64,000 bases of DNA. Source: G963665925 sp963678925 (GTDB lineage: Bacteria > Bacillota > Clostridia > Peptostreptococcales > Acidaminobacteraceae). Positions 17,841 through 27,350 of this stretch are shown piece after piece (the stretch's first letter is position 1; the number at the start of each line of letters is the position of its first letter). The notes below the pieces were generated by a model. It was not told where the DNA came from, searched no databases, and worked only from the letters and a program-made list of their open reading frames with translations. Made by a program: the position numbers and the translations under genes. The stretch is taken from contig OY787533.1 of assembly GCA_963678925.1 (NCBI GenBank), positions 3,472,001-3,536,000 on the forward strand. Direction: 5' to 3'.

Positions 17841-19032
17841 AGAGTTCGTTTATTATCTGATCCCAGTTTCGTTGACGCTGGGACCATTTCTTTGTTGCAT
17901 TTTCAGTTGCTAAGTAAAGGGACTTCATCAGTGACATGTCTGTTGGATAGACTGGTTTTCCCTTAGTTACTTTGCGGTATTGTCTGTTCAGATTTTCAAT
18001 TATATTGGTCGTATACATGATCTTTCTGATGTTCGCTGAGTATGCAAAAAACGGAGATATAACACCCCAGTTATCTTTCCAGGATTTTATGCAGCGCGGA
18101 TAATGCGAACCCCACTTTTCTTCAAACTCAAGAAGCGTCTGATAACCTGATTCCTCATTTGGAGCTTGATAAACAGACTTAAGATCTTTCATCAGTTCTT
18201 TGATATGTTTGTAGCTGACATATCGCGTAGATGAGCGAATTTGATGAATGATGCAGCGCTGTACAATAGACTCTGGATATGTCGCTTTGATTGCTTGCTC
18301 AAAGCCTGAAAGTCCATCAACACTGAAGATTGTAACTCTCTGAACACCACGATTCTTTAAGTCTGTCAGAACCTTTAGCCAGAATTTACTCGTCTCATTT
18401 TCACCTATCCAGATACCTAAGACATCCTTCATACCATCTGTATTTATGCCAACAACAACGTATGCAGCTTTAGATACAATGCGGTTATTCTGTTTTACTT
18501 TGTAATGAATAGCATCCATGAAAACAAACGGATACTCTGTTTCAAGTGGTCTGTGTTGCCACTCTTCGATGTGAGGGATGATTTTATCAGTCATACGTGA
18601 GATTGACTGTGCTGAGAGTGGCATCCCGTAGAGGTCTTCTATATGTTCTGAGATATCTCTTTGAGACATTCCTTTGCCATACATAGAGATCACTTTGTCT
18701 TCAATCGCTGAAATATCACTGGAGTGTTTTGGTACAATTTGTGGATCAAACTCACCGTTACGATCTCTTGGAATCTCTAGTTCAACTTCGCCAAGATCAG
18801 TCTTTACACGCTTTGTTGATTTCCCGTTTCTGTAGTTCGTTTTCTCAACTTGGCGATCGTATGGCTCATAACCAAGCTCTTCATCCAGTTCTGCTTCTAG
18901 TAGTTTCTCAACGCCAGTCTTAAGCATTTCCTTCAGCACGCTCTGTAGGTCTGTCACATCGGTGATATCCTTGTCCTGCATAAGGGCTTCTGTCAGTTCT
19001 GATATCTTGTTGTTTTTCTTCTTTCGACTCAT
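17833..19032 (-). pseudogene. IS256-family transposase, copy B, 3' end replaced by copy A
   Basis: Same protein as copy A for ~397 residues, but the C-terminus changes after IINEL to two foreign residues read from copy A's end. The catalytic DDE residues all remain, so activity is not excluded, although the element is interrupted. Confidence 0.85.
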
Positions 19033-19138
19033 AAAAAAATCCTCCACTCTGTAGTCTAGTTTATAACACTAACTACTTTCGTGGAAGATTTCTTGTTTTT
19101 ACACTAAATTTGTTTCAGTACCAAAAAGACCAAGTAAA

Positions 19139-19477
19139 TTACTCGATCTCAATGATTCCATAGAGGATATCAAATACTTCTTGAATAATATTTTCGGGAG
19201 CTTTTTCTTCAAAACTAGCATCACGAATAGCTATGTCGAGTGCTTTGACTTGTTCACACATTATATAACCAGTTGTTTTAGTTCGAAGATCAAGTGGAAC
19301 ATGAAGTGGAAAGCTACGATTTGTATTTGTTATTGGACAAACAAGAGCCATTTGTGTAGTTTTGTTGTAGGTGAAGTTACTGACAACTAAAGCAGGTCTT
19401 CGTCCACGTTGTTCGTGACCAGCTTGAGGCGTAAAATTCATATATATTATGTCACCTTGTTCAGGAATATAAGCCAT
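19139..19477 (-). CDS. MazF/PemK-family toxin
   Basis: An endoribonuclease toxin of ~112 residues. Family motifs are MAYIPEQGDIIYMNFTPQAGHEQRGRRPALVVSN, ALVCPITNT and GYIMCEQVKALD. The ATG at 19477 shares its first base with the last base of the antitoxin's TAA stop. A longer frame starting at 19525 overlaps the antitoxin and is rejected. With its antitoxin this is one of the few genes in the array on the minus strand. The IS256 insertion lies just downstream of its 3' end. Confidence 0.9.
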   Translation of the reverse strand: MAYIPEQGDIIYMNFTPQAGHEQRGRRPALVVSNFTYNKTTQMALVCPITNTNRSFPLHVPLDLRTKTTGYIMCEQVKALDIAIRDASFEEKAPENIIQEVFDILYGIIEIE

Positions 19478-19716
19478 TATAGTACCTCTCGCCCAACAGG
19501 AGTAGAAGTATCCCATTCGGAACATTTGTAATCGCCGTTGTAATTTTTAAGACGTTCTTTAAGCGTAAGATGTTTTTTAGAATGTTCAATTACAATTTTC
19601 CCGTCAACAATGATAATTTCAACTTCATCATTTTCTGAGAAATCAGCAATAGACAGGATTGATTTAGGAATTCTAATACCTTGGCTATTACCCCACTTTT
19701 GAATTTTAGCGTGCAT
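19477..19716 (-). CDS. MazE/AbrB-type antitoxin
   Basis: A 79-residue protein with a SpoVT/AbrB swapped-hairpin DNA-binding N-terminus (KIQKWGNSQGIRIPKSILSIADFSENDEVEIIIVDGKIVIEHSKK) and a C-terminal toxin-binding tail. RBS AAAGGAGTG precedes ATG. Upstream is a long palindrome that is its probable operator. The reversed orientation means it needs its own promoter. Confidence 0.9.
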   Translation of the reverse strand: MHAKIQKWGNSQGIRIPKSILSIADFSENDEVEIIIVDGKIVIEHSKKHLTLKERLKNYNGDYKCSEWDTSTPVGREVL

Positions 19717-19741
19717 AGAAACACTCCTTTCGTATTCTTAG

Positions 19742-19770
19742 TTTCAGTATATACTATGTATATACTGAAA
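19742..19770 (-). promoter_or_regulatory. Operator/promoter of the reversed MazEF pair
   Basis: Perfect 13-bp inverted repeat TTTCAGTATATAC / GTATATACTGAAA around TAT, 25 bp upstream of the mazE start. AbrB-type antitoxins bind such palindromes; -10-like TATACT sequences lie inside it. Confidence 0.75.
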
Positions 19771-19813
19771 TCAAGTTTTTAAATAGTCTATGATAAAAAG
19801 ACTCAAAGACACC

Positions 19814-19946
19814 ATATAACACAGCAATTCCCAAAATGCCCCTTTACTTATACGAAGTGGAATTTATTATACTCAGTTTATGGTAAAATATAGTATGTGA
19901 TTTATAAAAAAAATGGGGCACTTCGTGAACTGTGGGAACGTTATAG
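19814..19946 (+). repeat. attC site 8 (main class)
   Basis: ATATAACACAGCAATTCCC against GTGAACTGTGGGAAC, closed by GTTATAG; the arm has two mismatches. Spacer TATGGTAAAATATAGTATGTG. The site keeps its + orientation although the genes before it are reversed. Confidence 0.87.
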
Positions 19947-19993
19947 GAAAGAAACACACTAATATCATATATTACCATAATAGCTAAATATTA

Positions 19994-20021
19994 TTTACAT
20001 TAATATGTTTAAGTGTATAAT
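19994..20021 (+). promoter_or_regulatory. Sigma-A type promoter for the 20040 gene
   Basis: TTTACA, a 16-nt spacer and TATAAT, 18 bp before the start codon; the ribosome site AAGGGGGA follows at 20026. Confidence 0.65.
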
Positions 20022-20039
20022 ATTTAAGGGGGATTGATG

Positions 20040-20657
20040 ATGAAAATAAGTGAGCTAAGACAAGCTATAGAAGATTATAAAAGTTTAAACAAAGCAATAT
20101 TGAGTATTACTGAAGCTCAAGACGATTCAGTGATGCCTGACCCTAATCTAGATTACCAAGGTGCGGAATTCATGTTAGATAAACTTATAATCGAATACGG
20201 ATACGAAGAAGATCGCAAGAGGAGTATAGATTCGAGAGCAGGTATTTTTCTAGCTTTTGTAGGTACGATATTCCTATTATTACCTACAATAATGGTTAAA
20301 CCAACGCCTGATTTTAATATAACTAGCATGTTGGATGTAGTTATAAATTTATTGTTGATCATATTATATCCAGGAGTTTTCATTACTCTAGTATATACGC
20401 TAAGAAAATTAGTTGGTGCAATTAATGTACATGACTATAAAAGGCTTGATTATGATTCGTTTACGGAAGAAAATACTCAGTATTCTAGAGATCAGATTGC
20501 TAAAGTCATTATGCATGAGTATCGCAATAACGTAATACATAATAAAAATGAAAACGATATTAAACTTGGAAAATTCAAGGACGGAATCACATCTTTGCAA
20601 TTTTCGTTAACGTTGGCAGTAGCATATTACTTTGTAAATATTTTTTTAGTTGTATAG
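20040..20657 (+). CDS. Small membrane protein with SLATT/Pycsar-effector-like 2TM region
   Basis: About 205 residues. An N-terminal helical region is followed by EEDRKRSIDSRAGIFLAFVGTIFLLLPTIM (TM1), VINLLLIILYPGVFITLVYTL (TM2), a polar ~100-residue stretch and a hydrophobic C-terminus (VAYYFVNIFLVV). A charged helix entering TM1 with an RAG/KAG motif is typical of the 2TM effectors in nucleotide-signalling defence systems, so a pore-forming effector role is possible. No cyclase gene is nearby. ATG 20040 is 6 bp after AAGGGGGA. Two tiny paralogous genes follow in the same cassette. Confidence 0.55.
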   Translation: MKISELRQAIEDYKSLNKAILSITEAQDDSVMPDPNLDYQGAEFMLDKLIIEYGYEEDRKRSIDSRAGIFLAFVGTIFLLLPTIMVKPTPDFNITSMLDVVINLLLIILYPGVFITLVYTLRKLVGAINVHDYKRLDYDSFTEENTQYSRDQIAKVIMHEYRNNVIHNKNENDIKLGKFKDGITSLQFSLTLAVAYYFVNIFLVV

Positions 20658-20671
20658 AAAGGAGGAAATGT

Positions 20672-20836
20672 ATGTCTGATGAAAAATCATGGGGGCAGCG
20701 CTTGAACCAACAAAAGCCTGAAAGTAATCAAGTCAAAACTAATAAAGGTGGTCCATCTTTTAAGTCACAAACAATCCAAGAAACTGTTCAGCCAAAAATT
20801 AAAAGTCAAATAATTTCACATTCACTTGATGATTAG
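20672..20836 (+). CDS. 54-residue small protein, paralogue of the next gene
   Basis: It starts 14 bp after the membrane-protein stop with AAAGGAGG at good spacing before ATG. Hydrophilic and basic: MSDEKSWGQRLNQQKPES..., later FKSQTIQETVQPKIKSQI. It aligns with the following small protein at the SWGxxL and FKSQxxQ positions, so the two arose by tandem duplication. Unknown function; it could regulate or be an antitoxin for the 2TM protein. Confidence 0.6.
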   Translation: MSDEKSWGQRLNQQKPESNQVKTNKGGPSFKSQTIQETVQPKIKSQIISHSLDD

Positions 20837-20896
20837 AAATTTTGATTTCAATTGTATCATATTGATTTCTAACCTTAATATTTGGAGGTGTTTATC

Positions 20897-21070
20897 ATTA
20901 AGAAAGATAGCTCATGGGGTGACAATCTTCAAAAGAATCAATTGAAAAAAGAATCAAAGAATGAAGATCGAGGCTCAAAAAAACCAGTTTTTAAATCTCA
21001 ATCAGTTCAAGATTCTGCACCTTTATTGTTCAAAAGCAGAATTGTGACTTCATCCAAAAATAAGAAGTGA
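20897..21070 (+). CDS. 57-residue small protein with probable ATT start
   Basis: GGAGG (20884-20888) lies 8 bp before ATT 20897. Starting there gives (M)KKDSSWGDNLQKNQ, which lines up residue for residue with MSDEKSWGQRLNQQ of its neighbour. In-frame TTG 20882 and GTG 20888 overlap the ribosome site. Lysine-rich, with FKSQSVQDSAP as in the paralogue. ATT starts are rare and would give low expression. Confidence 0.5.
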   Translation: MKKDSSWGDNLQKNQLKKESKNEDRGSKKPVFKSQSVQDSAPLLFKSRIVTSSKNKK

Positions 21071-21110
21071 TTAGTTTGGAACCTAAAGTGTTGTAGAGTG
21101 AGTTTCCATC

Positions 21111-21242
21111 CTATAACACAGCAATTCCCAACATGCCCCTTTTATTTCAAATAATTGGGGCTTTTATCATACCTAAATGCTAAAATAGAGTATATGAAAT
21201 AGACATAGATGGGGCGCATCGGGAATTGTGGGAACGTTATAT
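21111..21242 (+). repeat. attC site 9 (main class)
   Basis: CTATAACACAGCAATTCCC pairs with GGGAATTGTGGGAAC, closed by GTTATAT. Spacer GCTAAAATAGAGTATATG. Confidence 0.9.
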
Positions 21243-21609
21243 GCCATTGGCAGGTTAGGGTGTGAAGCAGGAGGATGTGCGTTATCCGACGTTTATCGGG
21301 AACACAGTTGCGTTACTTTATCTGAGCTTAAGGGTATTATTTCCGGCGCATTACGGAAGTGTATTTCGAGTAGAAGTTCCGCATTGAGTGAAGTTGTGAA
21401 CTGGGGCCACGAAGTGAGTGATTCAGGCACTCAATAGTTTTTAGGTTTCATAAGTTTTTTTGGTGTCATTACAACAATGCTTTTACGGAAAAATGAAAAC
21501 TATGCGTGGCTAATCCGCAATGAACAAAGGGGTAATGGGAATCATGCGCCTATCCCGAGACCATAATACGGTATCAAAGGGAACACGAAACTAAAGGTGT
21601 GCCAACAGC
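21243..21609 (+). other. ORF-less cassette (GCCATTGGCAG type), copy 1
   Basis: It begins GCCATTGGCAG, as does the cassette at 28113; both hold a hairpin ~40 bp in (here TCCGA/TCGGGA near 21284) and similar later blocks (GGCACTCA(A/G)TAGTTTT; ACTATGCGT). The 69-codon frame from 21228 starts inside the attC without a ribosome site. I see no gene. Confidence 0.6.
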
Positions 21610-21775
21610 AAATAACACGACAATTCCCAACATTGCGCAGTCACACCTTTTGCAAGGTGTGGAACGGAGAAACTACAAGGAAGAATCAACAAAGCGTGGT
21701 TGCATTTCTAAACTGGATGCAGCAAAAGTTGCGCCTAAAAGCCGCGCAACATCGGGAATTGCGGAAACGTTAGGA
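21610..21775 (+). repeat. attC site 10 (long class)
   Basis: AAATAACACGACAATTCCC pairs with GGGAATTGCGGAAAC, closed by GTTAGGA. Inner blocks GCGCAGTCACACC and AAAGTTGCGCC are shared with sites 4 and 15. Confidence 0.85.
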
Positions 21776-21854
21776 GACAATTTTTACTTTAACTAATTAA
21801 AAGTTATAGAACACCTTTACAAGCACAAATATAAAACACGAAAGGTATGATTAC

Positions 21855-23722
21855 ATGAAACGTAGTTTAGAAACTTTAAAAGAGGATTTACGTCATGATT
21901 GTAAAAAGGCAGAAAACATAATTGAAGAGATTAATAATGATAATGATAGACATATTATTATTAAACGTATGGCTCAGCAAATTAATAACAGAATTAATGA
22001 CATTCAGGAAATTTGCTCAGTAGATAAGTACAATTTATATTTCAATGGGAAAGTAGCAATTGGTAAGTCTACAACCGTTTGTAACTTATTTGGCTAATTG
22101 ATGAAGATGAACTTAGCAGTATGAAAAAGCTAACAAATGCATCATTGCTCAAGACTGGAAGTGGACGAACTACAGTATGTGAAACGGTGATAGTTCCAAA
22201 TAGTGAAGAAACTAAAATCATCGTTGAACCGGTAAGTTTAGATGAGTATAAACGTACTATAATGGAGTTCTGTAAATGGATTGAAGGTAAGGCAGCAGAA
22301 TTTTCAGAAGAAGAAAAGCGTGTAATAAAAAATATGTCAGAGATACCTCTTACTAAGAACTCATCTAAAGAGGTGAAAGAATATTTAGATGAGTTAACTA
22401 GTGATTATCAGGAATACTTATTTAATGAGATAAAATATGAAAAACGTAGCAGTGTGGAGTTTGATTTTGATGATTGCAATAGCAATTTCAAGAGTTGGCT
22501 TAAAGCTACATTCAAAGAGATAAATGATGGAAAAAATAAACTATGCCCTATTCCTAAGAAAATTACAATTCAAATTAAATCAGATGACTTAAACATCAGT
22601 ATCCCAAGTTGGATTCAATCAGTTGTTGACACAAGAGGAATTGATGGTGGAGAACGATCAGATATACAATCTTACTTAGTTAAACATGACAGTATTTCAC
22701 TGATGTGCGATGAAGTACATGGTTTTGGAGGTAATGAATCACTCACATCAATACTTAAGCAAAACCTCTTGAAAGAAAATCGAGATACTAAACATAGAAC
22801 CGTATTACTAGGATTGGAGCGTAATGAAGAACTTAACGAAATTACAGATTTTGAAGATGACAGAGAAGGAGGAATAAAATCAAAAATTAATGAAGCATGC
22901 TCAAAATTTGTTGATAACAATATTGGCTTTAAATCAGAAAATGTATTTTTTGTTAATACAGCACCAGGAGTTATTGCTGTAGATAGCAAGATATTTAATG
23001 TTGATACAGATAAAAGATTAAACGAAATAAAGAAGTTTTATACTTCACTTGAGCAGGTCGTTGTTAGTATGTATAAGACATATAGCGAAGAAGTTTATGA
23101 TTACCTTAGAACATTAACTCAGTTATCGGTTGGCAAAATCTCAACTGAAACTGTTAACAAATTTGAGAAGTGCAAAGAGCATATTTATAGACAAGAAGAG
23201 TCACTTACATTGAGTGGGAGAAAAATTCTCTCAAGATTTGAAGATGTAACAATGGAAGTTTATCATTCATCATTACGTGGGGCTGTAAATCATAATGGTG
23301 TTGGTAGAACTGCTGATCTGTATGCGTCATATCAAAAGTGTGGAGGGGAAGAGTTCTCATCAATATGTGAAATCCCTAAGTCAAATATTGCCACACTTAT
23401 TGATGAAACATTTAGAGATTGTAATGAAATGGAATCAATTTGTCATCAGTCCATTATTGATGAAATCAATGATACTTATATGAAGTACTATAATGAAAGT
23501 AGATTATCACATCATAAAATTACATTTAGAAGCTTATTTAATGATGATTCATGGAAAACTCCAAGAACTTATTGGGGGGATAAAAAAGGCGATTACAATT
23601 ATCGCGTGACTAAAGATATAATAAAAGAAATGCAAAATAAAAGGATTCCACAAGAACTCGCAAGTTTACAGTACACGAGTCATTTCTTCAGAAGTATCTA
23701 TAATTATTTGGAGATTCAGTAG
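21855..23722 (+). pseudogene. Dynamin-like/large P-loop GTPase, interrupted by a 1-nt frameshift
   Basis: The first frame (21855-22097) ends NGKVAIGKSTTVCNLFG, which contains the P-loop GKVAIGKST. The next frame continues directly with LIDEDELSSMKKLTNASLLKTGSGRTTVCETV. Adding one base near 22095 joins them into a ~620-residue protein. G3-like DTRG lies in SVVDTRGIDGGERSD, with a long helical C-terminal part. Dynamin-like GTPases in defence islands remodel membranes or DNA; the function here is inferred. The break falls just after the P-loop, so neither part alone should be active. A sequencing error or recoding is possible. RBS AAAGG before ATG 21855. Confidence 0.7.
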
Positions 23723-23757
23723 TTGTAACAGAGTTTAAGTAATCGTAAAAAGTCATC

Positions 23758-23890
23758 TCCTAACACAGCAATTCCCAACATGCCCCGGTTTATTAGACAA
23801 ATCGGGGCGTTATTATACAGTAAAATAATGTTAAAATAGTTAATGTGAAGTCGAAGTAGGGGCACATCGGGAATTGTGGGAACGTTATGC
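23758..23890 (+). repeat. attC site 11 (main class, GGTTTATTAGACAAATC spacer)
   Basis: TCCTAACACAGCAATTCCC pairs with GGGAATTGTGGGAAC, closed by GTTATGC. Spacer almost identical to site 5. Confidence 0.92.
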
Positions 23891-23914
23891 AACATTTAAA
23901 AGCGAGGTATAATC

Positions 23915-24994
23915 ATGAATCAGAATATTTATAAATGTGCAGCTGAATCTTACATGTATGGTGTTAAATTTTTAAAGGAATATTATAAAGATAATGGCTA
24001 CCCATATTTTGGAGGTTTTGGAGAGTTACGAATGGCCATTATGAATTTGCACAACGCTATTGAGTTGCTCCTAAAAGCACATCTAGCCACGGAGAATGAA
24101 CTTTTAATAATATCAGATATTGGCAATGATGATGTGTTAAATATAATTCGATTTGAACGAAAAGATGATGTTAAATTTGGGTTGCTGCATTATCTCTATC
24201 ATGAGGGAAATACGTCAAAGACAATTGAGTATTCTGAGGCAGTACGTAGATATGCAAAAATTTTCGGTTTAGAAAAAGAAACTCAAAGAGTCTTAGATAG
24301 CCTGGGTAAATACAGAAATATGGCAACTCATCTCGGTATAAACAAGGAACCAGTTGAAATCTTTGAAATTTTAGCAATTTTAGCTAAAGTAATTGAGTTA
24401 GTAGAAGATGAGTTGACTTACAATATTGATATAGATGATGAGTCATATTCCCCTTTTGAGAAAATCGAAGTTGAAGCACAACACATGTGTTCAGTCATTT
24501 CCGACGAATCCGAGAAATTGTGGTTTGAATATTTCAGAGAACCAATAATGGAAATACTCTATGACCTATCAGATACACTCTTTTCAAATAGTTTAAAAAG
24601 TGTGTTTCAAAAAAACCAACTGGAGATTAAATATGAAATTGATGAAAATATGGAAATGAAAGATATTAAAATTAGTATTGTGAATATTGAGACTCAAAGG
24701 CAATTAGATTCAATTGTATTGGCTAAACCACTTTCTAATACTTTTCATATTAGGTTTTATGATAAGGAAGATATTGCTGAAATTATAATCGAGCTTGGGT
24801 TTGATGGAGGCATTCCTAAAATTCATTCGACGAGTGGATATATTGGAGAGGATATTGTGACATGTGAAACATACTGGAAAGACAATAAATTGAAAAAGGA
24901 ACTAGGCATCCTTAGTAAAGATTATCAATCTGAACTGCTTTCAAACATTCTTAAGAATATTGTACTTAATTCTAAGCAAGTAAGGGTTGATTAA
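23915..24994 (+). CDS. HEPN-domain protein with C-terminal unknown domain
   Basis: A 359-residue soluble protein. The N-terminal ~170 residues are helical and carry LHNAIELLLKAHLA and SLGKYRNMATHLG, in which R134 to H139 form the Rx4H HEPN ribonuclease motif. The C-terminal ~150 residues are acidic and beta-rich with no motif I recognise. This could be an RNase effector with its own sensor domain. ATG 23915 follows GCGAGG. Single-gene cassette. Not clearly homologous to the HEPN protein of cassette 1. Confidence 0.6.
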   Translation: MNQNIYKCAAESYMYGVKFLKEYYKDNGYPYFGGFGELRMAIMNLHNAIELLLKAHLATENELLIISDIGNDDVLNIIRFERKDDVKFGLLHYLYHEGNTSKTIEYSEAVRRYAKIFGLEKETQRVLDSLGKYRNMATHLGINKEPVEIFEILAILAKVIELVEDELTYNIDIDDESYSPFEKIEVEAQHMCSVISDESEKLWFEYFREPIMEILYDLSDTLFSNSLKSVFQKNQLEIKYEIDENMEMKDIKISIVNIETQRQLDSIVLAKPLSNTFHIRFYDKEDIAEIIIELGFDGGIPKIHSTSGYIGEDIVTCETYWKDNKLKKELGILSKDYQSELLSNILKNIVLNSKQVRVD

Positions 24995-25079
24995 ATGTGA
25001 GTTTAACTTTTAATTAGTAAAATTGATTGGAATCATCTACTTTATCATAACAAAGCTGTATGTATCGCTTTTAAACATC

Positions 25080-25206
25080 GCATAACACAGCAGTTCCCAA
25101 AACGCCCTGGGTTTATCAAACTTAGGTTAATTTTATAGCTTGGAGTGTTAAAATATAGAAAAGAGGTAATAAAGTGGGCGCATCGGGAACTGTGGGAACG
25201 TTAGCT
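25080..25206 (+). repeat. attC site 12 (main class)
   Basis: GCATAACACAGCAGTTCCC pairs with GGGAACTGTGGGAAC, closed by GTTAGCT. Spacer GTGTTAAAATATAG. Confidence 0.92.
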
Positions 25207-25267
25207 GAAATGAAAATTTAGGTAGGTGAGTTAACATGATAATTGATGTATACAAAACAAGATTGAA

Positions 25268-26638
25268 GGTACTGAAACAAATTTAGTGTAAAAACAAGAA
25301 ATCTTCCACGAAAGTAGTTAGTGTTATAAACTAGACTACAGAGTGGAGGATTTTTTTATGAGTCGAAAGAAGAAAAACAACAAGATATCAGAACTGACAG
25401 AAGCCCTTATGCAGGACAAGGATATCACCGATGTGACAGACCTACAGAGCGTGCTGAAGGAAATGCTTAAGACTGGCGTTGAGAAACTACTAGAAGCAGA
25501 ACTGGATGAAGAGCTTGGTTATGAGCCATACGATCGCCAAGTTGAGAAAACGAACTACAGAAACGGGAAATCAACAAAGCGTGTAAAGACTGATCTTGGC
25601 GAAGTTGAACTAGAGATTCCAAGAGATCGTAACGGTGAGTTTGATCCACAAATTGTACCAAAACACTCCAGTGATATTTCAGCGATTGAAGACAAAGTGA
25701 TCTCTATGTATGGCAAAGGAATGTCTCAAAGAGATATCTCAGAACATATAGAAGACCTCTACGGGATGCCACTCTCAGCACAGTCAATCTCACGTATGAC
25801 TGATAAAATCATCCCTCACATCGAAGAGTGGCAACACAGACCACTTGAAACAGAGTATCCGTTTGTTTTCATGGATGCTATTCATTACAAAGTAAAACAG
25901 AATAACCGCATTGTATCTAAAGCTGCATACGTTGTTGTTGGCATAAATACAGATGGTATGAAGGATGTCTTAGGTATCTGGATAGGTGAAAATGAGACGA
26001 GTAAATTCTGGCTAAAGGTTCTGACAGACTTAAAGAATCGTGGTGTTCAGAGAGTTACAATCTTCAGTGTTGATGGACTTTCAGGCTTTGAGCAAGCAAT
26101 CAAAGCGACATATCCAGAGTCTATTGTACAGCGCTGCATCATTCATCAAATTCGCTCATCTACGCGATATGTCAGCTACAAACATATCAAAGAACTGATG
26201 AAAGATCTTAAGTCTGTTTATCAAGCTCCAAATGAGGAATCAGGTTATCAGACGCTTCTTGAGTTTGAAGAAAAGTGGGGTTCGCATTATCCGCGCTGCA
26301 TAAAATCCTGGAAAGATAACTGGGGTGTTATATCTCCGTTTTTTGCATACTCAGCGAACATCAGAAAGATCATGTATACGACTAATATAATTGAAAATCT
26401 GAACAGACAATACCGCAAAGTAACTAAGGGAAAACCAGTCTATCCAACAGACATGTCACTGATGAAGTCCCTTTACTTAGCAACTGAAAATGCAACAAAG
26501 AAATGGTCCCAGCGTCAACGAAACTGGGATCAGATAATAAACGAACTCTCGATTATCCATTCGTAATCGAGAGTTCCTAAAAAGTTCATATTCGCTGCTT
26601 TCGTGGCAGATTATTTACACAAAATTTGGGACAGTCTC
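25268..26638 (+). mobile_element. IS256-family element copy C (complete, 1371 bp)
   Basis: Ends GGTACTGAAACAAATTTAG and CAAAATTTGGGACAGTCTC, with the exact 8-bp duplication AGATTGAA at 25260-25267 and 26639-26646. This copy defines the element's ends best. Confidence 0.95.
25358..26566 (+). CDS. IS256-family transposase, copy C
   Basis: Intact 402-residue DDE transposase, the same protein as copy A apart from one residue (QTLLEF against QMLLEF). The gene ends in a strong inverted repeat (ACTCTCGATTATCCATTC/GAATGGATAATCGAGAGT-like) that may also terminate transcription. Confidence 0.94.
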   Translation: MSRKKKNNKISELTEALMQDKDITDVTDLQSVLKEMLKTGVEKLLEAELDEELGYEPYDRQVEKTNYRNGKSTKRVKTDLGEVELEIPRDRNGEFDPQIVPKHSSDISAIEDKVISMYGKGMSQRDISEHIEDLYGMPLSAQSISRMTDKIIPHIEEWQHRPLETEYPFVFMDAIHYKVKQNNRIVSKAAYVVVGINTDGMKDVLGIWIGENETSKFWLKVLTDLKNRGVQRVTIFSVDGLSGFEQAIKATYPESIVQRCIIHQIRSSTRYVSYKHIKELMKDLKSVYQAPNEESGYQTLLEFEEKWGSHYPRCIKSWKDNWGVISPFFAYSANIRKIMYTTNIIENLNRQYRKVTKGKPVYPTDMSLMKSLYLATENATKKWSQRQRNWDQIINELSIIHS

Positions 26639-27350
26639 AGATTGAAATATTTTTTACTGATATATTTCGGGATCTATTTTTTTGCTGTGTTTATAAGTGT
26701 ACAGTTTTTAAACAATCCGTTTAATATAATTGGACTTCAAGGACAAAATTTGGCATATTTATTATTTATCACCTTGATTCCTACTGGAACCGGAATGTCA
26801 TTATGGAGACTTAAAGGACTTTTACAAGAAAGTATAAGTAATCAATTGAGTTTTGAAAATGCAATAGGGCTTTTGGTTATAGTCTATATTGAACTAATTG
26901 TTTTATTTGCGGTTTTATTTTCTGTATCTAATGTATTCGACAATGCTTATAATTGCATGGCAGAAAGTAAGTGGGTGGAAACCCTAGACAAAAACACTGA
27001 AAAGGAAGAACAAGTGAGTAATACAATTCAAGCAATATCTTCAGTGCAAAATAGTGTGTTATTTAAAATTAATGGTTTGGATGCTGAAAAGACCGAAGAC
27101 AGAGTTATAATTTCATCAAGTAAAAATGGAGAAATAGAATATAAGGCAAATTATGAAAATAGTGTATATCGACTGATTGATTCGATTTATTTTAGCGCTG
27201 TTACTATTACTACTGCAGGTTATGGCGATATTTCACCCAAAGGAATATATCCTAGAATTTTATCCGTTATTGAGCTTCTAACTGGGCAGTTTCTACTAAT
27301 TATTGGAGTTGGAATTACACTTGGAAAATTAGAAACAAAATTTTAACTTC

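Larger units (their letters stand above)
16373..19122 (-). mobile_element. IS256-family element copy B, split by copy A
   Basis: Its ends are GAGACTGTCCCAAATTTTG and the complement of GGTACTGAAACAAATTTAG. It is flanked by the 8-bp duplication AAAAAGAC (16365-16372 and 19123-19130). Removing the inserted copy A and one 8-bp repeat leaves 1371 bp, the standard length of this element here. It lies in the cassette of the reversed MazEF pair, downstream of mazF. Confidence 0.92.
25236..27346 (+). pseudogene. Two-TM potassium-channel-like gene interrupted by IS256 copy C
   Basis: The original start is ATG 25236 (GGTAGGTGAG upstream). Ten codons on, the IS entered with duplication AGATTGAA. Joining both sides restores MIIDVYKTRLKYFLLIYFGIYFF. 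The remainder has TM helices near the N-terminus, at LAYLLFITLIPTGTGMSLW and at IGLLVIVYIELIVLFAVLFSV, then the pore sequence VTITTAGYGDISPKG (TxxTxGYGD selectivity filter) and a final helix. It is an ion_trans_2 channel. A fused frame beginning inside the IS end (26603) could still give a near-complete protein. Confidence 0.85.
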
